Assembly: GCF_001552635.1 (NCBI RefSeq)
Contig: NZ_BCRO01000039.1
Location: 62,001 to 126,000, forward strand
Length of the DNA stretch: 64,000 bases
Direction: 5' to 3'
DNA from: Actinomadura hibisca NBRC 15177
Lineage (GTDB): Bacteria > Actinomycetota > Actinomycetes > Streptosporangiales > Streptosporangiaceae
Under the pieces are notes generated by a model. That model had not been told where the DNA came from, searched no databases, and worked only from the letters and a program-made list of their open reading frames with translations. The translations under genes were made by a program, and so were the position numbers. Shown here in pieces: positions 57,762 through 64,000 of this stretch. How positions within the stretch are numbered: the first letter of the stretch is position 1; every line of letters begins with the position of its first letter.

Positions 57762-59522
57762 ATGACGACCGAACAGATGACGGGAGCCCAAGCGCTGGTC
57801 CGCGCCCTGGAGAACGTCGGCGTCGACACGGTGTTCGGCATTCCCGGAGGAGCGATCCTCCCCGCGTACGACCCGCTCTTCGACTCGGAGAAGGTCCGCC
57901 ACATCCTGGTCCGCCACGAGCAGGGCGCCGGGCACGCCGCGCAGGGCTACGCGATGGTCACCGGCAAGGTCGGCGTGTGCATGGCCACCAGCGGGCCGGG
58001 CGCCACCAACCTGGTCACCCCGATCTCCGACGCCTACATGGACTCGGTGCCGATCGTGGCGATCACCGGGCAGGTGGCCAGCGCCTCCATCGGCACCGAC
58101 GCCTTCCAGGAAGCCGACATCGCGGGCATCACGATGCCGATCACCAAGCACAACTTCCTGGTCACGCGGGCCGAGGACATCGCGCGCACGATCGTGGAGG
58201 CGTTCCACATCGCCTCGACCGGCCGGCCCGGCCCGGTCCTGGTGGACATCTCCAAGGACGCGCTGCAGGCCACCTTCGGCTTCCAGTGGCCGGTCCAGAT
58301 GCAGCTGCCCGGCTACCGCCCGGTCACCCGGCCGCACTCCAAGCAGGTCCGCGAGGCCGCCAAGCTGATCGTCGAGGCCGAGCGGCCGGTGCTGTACGTC
58401 GGCGGCGGCGTCATCAAGGCGGGCGCGGCGGCCGAGCTGAAGGTGCTGACCGAGCTGACCGGCGCGCCGGTCGTCACCACCCTGATGGCCAAGGGCGCGC
58501 TGCCCGACAGCCACCCCCAGCACATGGGCATGCCCGGCATGCACGGCAGCGTCGGCGCGGTCGGCGCGCTCCAGAAGGCCGACCTGCTGGTCACCCTGGG
58601 CGCGCGCTTCGACGACCGGGTCACCGGCAAGCTCGACGGGTTCGCGCCGCACGCCAAGGTCGTGCACGCCGACATCGACCCGGCCGAGATCTCCAAGAAC
58701 CGGCACGCCGACGTCCCGATCGTCGGCGACGCGCGCGAGGTCATCGCCGACCTGATCGTGGCGGTGCAGGCCGAGCACGACGCCGGCCGCAAGGGCGACT
58801 ACGCCGACTGGTGGCGCCAGCTCAACGCCTGGCGCGAGACCTACCCGCTGGGCTACGACGAGCCCTCGGACGGCTCGTTGTCGCCGCAGCAGGTCATCGA
58901 GCGCATCGGCAGGCTGGTCGGCCCGGACGCCTACTACGTGGCGGGCGTCGGCCAGCACCAGATGTGGACCGCGCAGTTCATCAAGTACGAGCGGCCCGGC
59001 GCCTTCCTCAACTCCGGCGGCGCGGGCACCATGGGCTACGCCGTCCCGGCCGCGATGGGCGCCAAGGTCGGCGCGCCCGGCACCCAGGTGTGGGCCATCG
59101 ACGGCGACGGCTGCTTCCAGATGACCAACCAGGAGCTGGCCACCTGCGCGATCGAGGGCATCCCCGTCAAGATCGCGGTCATCAACAACGGCAACCTCGG
59201 CATGGTCCGGCAGTGGCAGACGCTGTTCTACAACGAGCGCTACTCCAATACCCGGCTGAAGGGCGCCGCCGCCGACGCCAAGTACATCCCCGACTTCGTC
59301 AAGCTCGCCGACGCGCACGGCTGCGTGGGGCTGCGCTGCGACAACGCCGAGGACCTGGACGCGGTCATCGCCAAGGCCATGGAGATCGACGACGCCCCCG
59401 TGGTGATCGACTTCGTGGTGCACCAGGACGCGATGGTGTGGCCCATGGTCGCCGCCGGCACCGGCAACGACGACATCAAGATCGCGCGCGACCTCGCCCC
59501 CGACTGGGAGAACGGAGACTGA
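57762..59522 (+). CDS. ilvB: Acetolactate synthase large subunit
   Basis: ThDP enzyme making acetolactate and acetohydroxybutyrate, first common step of Val, Leu and Ile synthesis. The 586-residue protein has the catalytic Glu in HEQGAGHAAQGYA, FAD region and ThDP motif GDGCFQMTNQEL...NNGNLGM. AAGGA precedes the ATG. Transcription is probably set by the upstream attenuator; ilvN and ilvC follow. Confidence 0.97.
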   Translation: MTTEQMTGAQALVRALENVGVDTVFGIPGGAILPAYDPLFDSEKVRHILVRHEQGAGHAAQGYAMVTGKVGVCMATSGPGATNLVTPISDAYMDSVPIVAITGQVASASIGTDAFQEADIAGITMPITKHNFLVTRAEDIARTIVEAFHIASTGRPGPVLVDISKDALQATFGFQWPVQMQLPGYRPVTRPHSKQVREAAKLIVEAERPVLYVGGGVIKAGAAAELKVLTELTGAPVVTTLMAKGALPDSHPQHMGMPGMHGSVGAVGALQKADLLVTLGARFDDRVTGKLDGFAPHAKVVHADIDPAEISKNRHADVPIVGDAREVIADLIVAVQAEHDAGRKGDYADWWRQLNAWRETYPLGYDEPSDGSLSPQQVIERIGRLVGPDAYYVAGVGQHQMWTAQFIKYERPGAFLNSGGAGTMGYAVPAAMGAKVGAPGTQVWAIDGDGCFQMTNQELATCAIEGIPVKIAVINNGNLGMVRQWQTLFYNERYSNTRLKGAAADAKYIPDFVKLADAHGCVGLRCDNAEDLDAVIAKAMEIDDAPVVIDFVVHQDAMVWPMVAAGTGNDDIKIARDLAPDWENGD

Positions 59523-59524
59523 CG

Positions 59525-60049
59525 ATGAGCCTGCACACCCTGTCAGTGCTGGTGGAGAACAAGCCGGGCATCCTGGCGCGGGTCGCGGCCCTGTTCTCCC
59601 GGCGCGGGTTCAACATCGAGTCGCTGGCCGTGGGCACCACCGAGCACCCGGAGATCTCCCGGATGACGATCGTGGTGAACGTCGAGGAGCTCCCGCTGGA
59701 GCAGGTCACCAAGCAGCTCAACAAGCTGATCAACGTCCTGAAGATCGTGGAGCTGGACACGACGCAGTCGGTGCAGCGCGAGCTGCTGCTGGTGAAGGTG
59801 CGCGCCGACGCCGACACCCGGTCCCAGGTGCTGGAGACCGTGCAGCTGTTCCGCGCCAAGGTCGTGGACGTCGCGCCGGACGCGGTGACCATCGAGATCA
59901 CCGGCAACCGCGACAAGCTGGACGCGTTCATCCGCATCCTGGAGCCGTTCGGCATCAAGGAGCTGGTGCAGTCGGGCATGGTGGCCATCGGGCGCGGCGC
60001 GCGCTCCATCACCGACCGCTCGCTGCGCGCCATCGAACGCAGCGCCTGA
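59525..60049 (+). CDS. ilvN: Acetolactate synthase small (regulatory) subunit
   Basis: A 174-residue regulatory subunit conferring valine feedback inhibition. N-terminal ACT domain (LSVLVENKPGILARVAALFSRRG, FNIESLAVG) and the C-terminal domain with GNRDKLDAFIRILEPFGIKELVQSG. Begins 2 bp after the ilvB stop. Confidence 0.97.
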   Translation: MSLHTLSVLVENKPGILARVAALFSRRGFNIESLAVGTTEHPEISRMTIVVNVEELPLEQVTKQLNKLINVLKIVELDTTQSVQRELLLVKVRADADTRSQVLETVQLFRAKVVDVAPDAVTIEITGNRDKLDAFIRILEPFGIKELVQSGMVAIGRGARSITDRSLRAIERSA

Positions 60050-60086
60050 CCCGGCGCACCCGCCTACACCCACAGACACGGCGCCG

Positions 60087-60110
60087 GGCCCGCGCCACCG
60101 CGCGCGGGCC
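60087..60110 (+). other. Hairpin in ilvN-ilvC gap
   Basis: 8-bp arms (60087-60094/60103-60110) in the 97-bp gap. Probably an RNA-processing or stability element; no T-run, and ilvC normally shares the operon. Confidence 0.4.
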
Positions 60111-60146
60111 ACGGGCGACCCGTACCGAGAGAAAGGCAACAGCACA

Positions 60147-61139
60147 GTGGCCGAGATGTTTTATGACAACGACGCGGACCTGAGCATCATCCAGGGCCGG
60201 CACGTCGCGGTCATCGGGTACGGCAGCCAGGGCCACGCGCACGCCCTGTCCCTGCGCGACTCCGGTGTGGACGTCCGCATCGGCCTGCCCGAGGGCTCCA
60301 AGAGCCGGGAGAAGGCCGAGGCCGAGGGCCTGCGCGTGCTGACCCCGGCCGAGGCGGCCGAGGAGGCCGACCTGATCATGATCCTGGCGCCGGACCACCT
60401 CCAGCGCGGGATCTACGAGAACGACATCAAGCCCGCGCTGGTCGAGGGCGACGCGCTGTTCTTCGGCCACGGCCTGAACATCCGCTACGGCCTCATCGAG
60501 CCGCCGGAGGGCGTGGACGTGGCCATGGTCGCGCCCAAGGGGCCGGGCCACCTGGTGCGCCGCCAGTTCGCCGCCGGCCGCGGCGTGCCGGTGATCGTGG
60601 CGGTGGAGAAGGACCCGTCGGGCAACGCCTGGCCGCTGGCGCTGTCCTACGCCAAGGCCATCGGCGGCCTGCGCGCGGGCGGCATCAGGACCACCTTCAC
60701 CGAGGAGACCGAGACCGACCTGTTCGGCGAGCAGGCCGTGTTGTGCGGCGGCGCCGCCGAGCTGGTCAAGACCGGCTTCGAGGTGCTGACCGAGGCGGGC
60801 TACCAGCCCGAGGTCGCCTACTTCGAGTGCCTGCACGAGCTGAAGCTGATCGTGGACCTCATGTACGAGGGCGGCATCTCCAAGATGTACTGGTCGGTGT
60901 CCGACACCGCCGAGTACGGCGGCTACACCCGCGGCCCGCGCGTCATCAACGCCGAGACCAAGGCGGAGATGAAGCGCATCCTGGCCGAGATCCAGTCCGG
61001 CGAGTTCGCCAAGGAGCTGGTGGCCGAGTTCGAGGGCGGCCAGGTGCAGTTCGGCAAGTACCGCCAGGAGCTGGCCGAGCACCCGATCGAGAAGACCGGC
61101 GGCGCGCTGCGCCCGATGATGAGCTGGCTGAACGACTGA
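60147..61139 (+). CDS. ilvC: Ketol-acid reductoisomerase (class I)
   Basis: Second enzyme of branched-chain synthesis, reducing and rearranging acetolactate with NADPH and Mg. The 330-residue length is class I. Visible are GYGSQGHAHALSLRDSG (NADPH), APKGPGHLVRRQF, and the metal-site region CGGAAELVKTGFE...LKLIVDLMYEGG. GTG start after GAGAAAGG. Confidence 0.97.
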   Translation: MAEMFYDNDADLSIIQGRHVAVIGYGSQGHAHALSLRDSGVDVRIGLPEGSKSREKAEAEGLRVLTPAEAAEEADLIMILAPDHLQRGIYENDIKPALVEGDALFFGHGLNIRYGLIEPPEGVDVAMVAPKGPGHLVRRQFAAGRGVPVIVAVEKDPSGNAWPLALSYAKAIGGLRAGGIRTTFTEETETDLFGEQAVLCGGAAELVKTGFEVLTEAGYQPEVAYFECLHELKLIVDLMYEGGISKMYWSVSDTAEYGGYTRGPRVINAETKAEMKRILAEIQSGEFAKELVAEFEGGQVQFGKYRQELAEHPIEKTGGALRPMMSWLND

Positions 61140-61154
61140 GCCGGTCCCGTCCCG

Positions 61155-61194
61155 ACGACCGCCGCGCCCGGAGCCTTCCGGGCGCGGCGGTCGT
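61155..61194 (+). terminator. Terminator hairpin after ilvC
   Basis: Perfect 18-bp stem (61155-61172/61177-61194) with a 4-base loop, 16 bp after the ilvC stop. Confidence 0.8.
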
Positions 61195-61220
61195 GTTCCA
61201 CCACCCGGCCGGCGGCCGTT

Positions 61221-62006
61221 TCAGCGCACCAGCCGCCGCCGGATCTTGGTGCGCAACGGCGCGGGCCTGACCGCGCCCCGCACCAGCACCGCCAGGTGCC
61301 CGCCCTTGGTGAGGTAGACGGTCGCCTCGTCGCCGGAGCCGAGCGTCCTGGACTGCGGCTCGGTCCTCAGCCTCGGGCCGCGCACGGTGCCGAAGCGCGC
61401 CTCGCGCGTCACCCCGAGGGCGGTGGCCGCCACGTACACGTCCCAGCGGCCCGGCCCCGGCACGTCCATGTCGGCGACGGCCTCGAAGCCGTCCTCGCAC
61501 GGCTCGGCGGCGATGCGGTGCTCGGTCCTGCTCCGCCGCTCGCGCAGCACGACGTCCACCGCCGTGCGGTGCGTCTCGATGCGTTCCAGGCGCGCGAGCC
61601 CGCGGACGCGCACCTCGCGCTTGTTCTGCCAGCACACCGCGTCCAGCCGGTGCTCGACGCCGACCTCGGCGGTGATGTCGGCGTCCTGGCGGGGGACGCC
61701 GCGCAGGTAGGGGTACAGGGCGTAGACGCGGCCGCCGACCACGACGGCGCCCGCCGGGCTGCCGCGCACCTCGTCGCGGATGAGGCGTTCCAGCTCCTCG
61801 CGCAGCCCGTTCTGGATGCAGAACGCCCGCAGCCGGTAGGAGGCGGGGAGGGCGGCGCGCGCGGCGTCGCTCAGGCCGCCGTCGCCGAGGACGCGGCGGG
61901 TGCCGTCCACCAGGCGGTCGCGTTGCGCGCGGCCCAGGTCCAGGAAGCGGTGGTCGTACACGCGGAGGACGTCGCGCAGGACGCTGACGGTGCAGTCCGA
62001 GGTCAC
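61221..62006 (-). CDS. Stand-alone module like the accessory part of teichoic-acid glycosyltransferases
   Basis: A 261-residue protein without a catalytic glycosyltransferase domain. Its first ~100 residues (DHRFLDLGRAQRDRLVDGTRRVL, FCIQNGLREELERLI) and RVYALYPYLRGVPRQDADIT with following beta-rich part resemble, from memory, the linker and C-terminal sandwich of TarS-type GT2 enzymes (the YPFLGDP region). That relation is inference. GTG at 62006 follows GGAG. Convergent with ilvC and divergent from the padR gene; no cell-wall polymer genes nearby. Confidence 0.6.
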   Translation of the reverse strand: MTSDCTVSVLRDVLRVYDHRFLDLGRAQRDRLVDGTRRVLGDGGLSDAARAALPASYRLRAFCIQNGLREELERLIRDEVRGSPAGAVVVGGRVYALYPYLRGVPRQDADITAEVGVEHRLDAVCWQNKREVRVRGLARLERIETHRTAVDVVLRERRSRTEHRIAAEPCEDGFEAVADMDVPGPGRWDVYVAATALGVTREARFGTVRGPRLRTEPQSRTLGSGDEATVYLTKGGHLAVLVRGAVRPAPLRTKIRRRLVR

Positions 62007-62094
62007 GGGGGTTCTCCAGGTCGGCGGGGCTTTTCACGGTAGGCCCCGGGCTGATCGCGCACAGTGAAACACGGTGACGCGTCGCGGCGCGTAC

Positions 62095-62139
62095 ATACTG
62101 AGTATTGCCAAGGGGATACTCGGTATGCATACTTGGTAT
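62095..62139. promoter_or_regulatory. Array of ATAC-N3-GTAT palindromes (PadR operator)
   Basis: Overlapping palindromes: ATACTGAGTAT (62095-62105), ATACTCGGTAT (62116-62126), GTATGCATAC (62123-62132) and ATACTTGGTAT (62129-62139), ending 2 bp before the padR ATG. AT-rich against its surroundings. Probable autoregulatory operator for PadR. Confidence 0.7.
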
Positions 62140-62141
62140 CC

Positions 62142-62747
62142 ATGTCCATCCGTCACGGCCTCCTGGCCCTCCTCTCCCACGGCCCTCGCTACGGCTACCA
62201 GCTGCGCGCCGAGTTCGAGACCGCCACGGGCGCGACCTGGCCGCTCAACATCGGGCAGGTGTACTCCACGCTGTCGCGGCTGGAGCGCGACGAGCTGGTC
62301 GTCCGGGTCGGCGCCGACGACGAGGGCCGCCTCGTCTACCGCGTCACCCCGGCCGGGGAGGCGGAGGTGCGGCGCTGGTTCGCCACGCCCGTCGCCCGCG
62401 CCGACCGGCCCCGCGACGAGCTGGCGATCAAGCTGGCGATGGCCGTCACCGCGCCCGGCGTGGACGTCGGCCGGGTCGTGCAGACCCAGCGCACCGCCAC
62501 GCTGCGCTCGTTGCAGGACCTCACCCGCCTCAAGCGCGACGCGCCCGCCGCCCCGGCCGACGCCGGCGACCGCGCCTGGCGGCTGGTCCTCGAATCGATG
62601 ATCTTCCAGGCCGAGGCCGAGGTGCGCTGGCTGGACCACTGCGAGAGCTACCTGGCGCGCCTGGGCCCGCTCCCGGCGGCGGAGCCCGCCCCGGCTTCCG
62701 ATCCCGCCCAGGCCGCCGCCCCCGACGACGAGGAGGCGCGCCGATGA
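62142..62747 (+). CDS. PadR-family transcriptional regulator
   Basis: A 201-residue winged-helix repressor: IRHGLLALLSHGPRYGYQLRAEFE and NIGQVYSTLSRLERDELV, then a C-terminal Vir-like helical domain (~100-190). Its ATG at 62142 follows the palindrome array. The ABC ATPase ATG overlaps its stop (ATGA), so it represses its own exporter operon, as in many actinomycetes. Confidence 0.93.
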   Translation: MSIRHGLLALLSHGPRYGYQLRAEFETATGATWPLNIGQVYSTLSRLERDELVVRVGADDEGRLVYRVTPAGEAEVRRWFATPVARADRPRDELAIKLAMAVTAPGVDVGRVVQTQRTATLRSLQDLTRLKRDAPAAPADAGDRAWRLVLESMIFQAEAEVRWLDHCESYLARLGPLPAAEPAPASDPAQAAAPDDEEARR

Positions 62748-63457
62748 GCGTCCTGATCATGGACCGGGTCGCGCGCGACCACGGCTCCGGCGCGGGCCTG
62801 GTGCACGCGCTGCGCGACTTCAGCCTGCGGCTCGACCCCGGCGAGTTCGTCGCGGTCATGGGCCCGTCGGGCTCGGGAAAATCCACCCTGCTGACGCTGG
62901 CCGGGGGCCTGGACACCCCCACCTCCGGGCAGGTGCTGGTCGAGGGCGTCGACCTCGGCGCGCTGCCGCGCGCGGGCGTCGCCCGGATGCGCCGCCAGCG
63001 GATCGGCTACGTCTTCCAGGACCTCAACCTGATCCCCAGCCTGACGGCCGCCGAGAACGTCATGCTGCCGCGCGAGCTGGACGGCGTGCGCGCCCGCCAG
63101 GCCCGGCGCGAGGCCGTGCACGCGCTCGCCGAGGTCGGCGTCCCCGAGCTGGCCGACCGTTTCCCCGAGGACATGTCGGGCGGCCAGCAGCAGCGGGTGG
63201 CCATCGCCCGCGCGCTGGCGGGGGACCGGCGGCTGGTGCTGGCCGACGAGCCCACCGGCGCGCTGGACAGCCACACCGGCGAGGAGGTCATGCGGATCCT
63301 GCGGGGCCGCTGCGACGCGGGCGCGGCCTGCCTGATGGTCACCCACGAGTCCCGGCACGCCGCCTGGGCCGACCGCGTGGTCTTCCTGCGCGACGGCCGC
63401 ATGGTGGACGGCACCGGCCCGCGCCCCGGCCCCGAGACGCTGCTGGAGGCCCGGTGA
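62744..63457 (+). CDS. ABC transporter ATP-binding protein (LolD/MacB type)
   Basis: A 237-residue ATPase: Walker A GPSGSGKST, Q-loop VFQDLNLIPSLTAAENV, signature MSGGQQQRVAIARAL, Walker B LVLADEPTGALD and switch VTHES. MacB/LolD type, which work with FtsX-like permeases; the permease starts in its stop codon. Confidence 0.94.
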   Translation: MSVLIMDRVARDHGSGAGLVHALRDFSLRLDPGEFVAVMGPSGSGKSTLLTLAGGLDTPTSGQVLVEGVDLGALPRAGVARMRRQRIGYVFQDLNLIPSLTAAENVMLPRELDGVRARQARREAVHALAEVGVPELADRFPEDMSGGQQQRVAIARALAGDRRLVLADEPTGALDSHTGEEVMRILRGRCDAGAACLMVTHESRHAAWADRVVFLRDGRMVDGTGPRPGPETLLEAR

Positions 63458-64000
63458 GCGGCATGAGGGCGGCGTACCGGATCGCCTGGCGCGACGCGCG
63501 CCGCTCCAGGGGCCGCACCGCGCTGGTGCTGGCCATGATCGGCCTGCCGGTGCTGGTGGTCAGCACGATGGCGGTGCTGCTGCGGACCGGCGAGTGGACG
63601 CCGCGCGAGGCGCTGCCGTACGAGATCGGCCGGGCCGACGCGCGGCTCACCGGCACCGCCCGGACACCCGTCAACCAGCTGCCCGACGACGACGGCGCCA
63701 CCTTCTTCCGGGAGGGGGAGGCAGGGCCCGGCGGCGACGAGCGCCCCTGGACGACGCCGGAGATCCAGCGCGAGGCCGCCGCCCGGTTCGGGCCGTCCGC
63801 CCGCCTGGTCCCGATCGGCGTCCGGAAGGAGGCCGTGCGCACGCCACGCGGCTCCCGCCAGGCCGAGGTGACCGAGACCGACGCGCGCGACCCGCTGCTG
63901 CGCGGCATGTTCGAGGTCAGGAAGGGGCGGCTGCCCGCCGCGCCCGACGAGATCGCGCTCGGGCCGGTGTTCGAGAAGGGCGGGTTCCGGCTGGGCGCGC
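63454..64000 (+). CDS. FtsX-type ABC permease, 3'-truncated by window edge
   Basis: Frame open from GTG at 63454 (4-bp overlap with the ATPase stop) to the window end, ~182 codons. It begins MRAAYRIAWRDARRSRGRTALVLAMIG (ATG at 63463 is the alternative start), with one membrane helix and then an outer domain (RADARLTGTARTPVNQL...), as in the first half of MacB-like permeases. The rest lies outside. Confidence 0.85.
   Translation, partial: MSGMRAAYRIAWRDARRSRGRTALVLAMIGLPVLVVSTMAVLLRTGEWTPREALPYEIGRADARLTGTARTPVNQLPDDDGATFFREGEAGPGGDERPWTTPEIQREAAARFGPSARLVPIGVRKEAVRTPRGSRQAEVTETDARDPLLRGMFEVRKGRLPAAPDEIALGPVFEKGGFRLGA

Noticed and set aside
60087..60110. Terminator separating ilvC from ilvBN
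   Set aside because: Short 8-bp stem without T-run inside a normal operon; more likely a processing element.

Overview
The window is a very GC-rich actinomycete chromosome segment with strong G/C bias at third codon positions, many GTG starts, and gene starts coupled by 1-4 bp overlaps. Gene content fits a filamentous, Streptosporangiales-like organism such as Actinomadura: many Ser/Thr protein kinases, F420-type oxidoreductases, sigma factor/CU044-type pairs and an actinobacterial glycogen phosphorylase. Genus is inference. Housekeeping order (etfBA, cysteine desulfurase, mnmA, MetE-like protein, ligA, gatCAB, ilvBNC) matches the order I recall in Mycobacterium and Streptomyces, so the right half is an ancestral core block. 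I see no rRNA or tRNA gene, insertion sequence, prophage or CRISPR array.

Layout. 1-9.6 kb: 5'-truncated glgP; a minus-strand ABC export operon with a small XRE regulator and a membrane protein; a divergent histidine kinase without a response regulator; a secreted lipase; an ECF sigma factor with a membrane-anchored partner; a DppA-type D-aminopeptidase. 9.6-15.4 kb: SNF2 helicase, SWIM zinc-finger protein, acetyltransferase and P-loop kinase in one minus-strand run, then an enoyl-CoA hydratase. 15.4-23 kb: a Ser/Thr kinase downstream of a second sigma/CU044_5270 pair, an HxlR regulator divergent from an F420-type NADP reductase, a sugar porter, a short-chain dehydrogenase and an acyl-ACP desaturase. 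23.1-29.9 kb: four consecutive plus-strand kinase-family genes: a small soluble kinase, a membrane kinase, a tandem double kinase with C-terminal DivIVA-like motifs, and a pseudokinase whose five-helix membrane module resembles that of the membrane kinase. This is the most unusual part.

30-37 kb: etfBA, a TTG-started membrane protein of unknown function, a sixth kinase with an RsiV-like outer domain, an MFS transporter and a TetR regulator with a long operator. 37.4-52 kb: core block (cysteine desulfurase, mnmA, LLM oxidoreductase, MetE-like protein, ligA, gatCAB) with a GGDEF-EAL protein inserted. 52-61 kb: two tandem sugar dehydrogenase lipoproteins, a second GGDEF-EAL protein with a PAS domain, and ilvBNC preceded by a leader peptide rich in Ile, Leu and Val and a terminator hairpin, a textbook attenuator. 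61-64 kb: an isolated module resembling the accessory part of teichoic-acid glycosyltransferases, and a PadR-controlled ABC exporter cut by the window end, with an array of palindromes before the PadR start.

Sulfur from the cysteine desulfurase probably supplies MnmA for tRNA thiolation; GatCAB completes Gln-tRNA and/or Asn-tRNA; IlvBNC makes branched-chain amino acids under attenuation. Six kinase-family proteins, two c-di-GMP enzymes and two ECF sigma factors make this a signalling-dense stretch.
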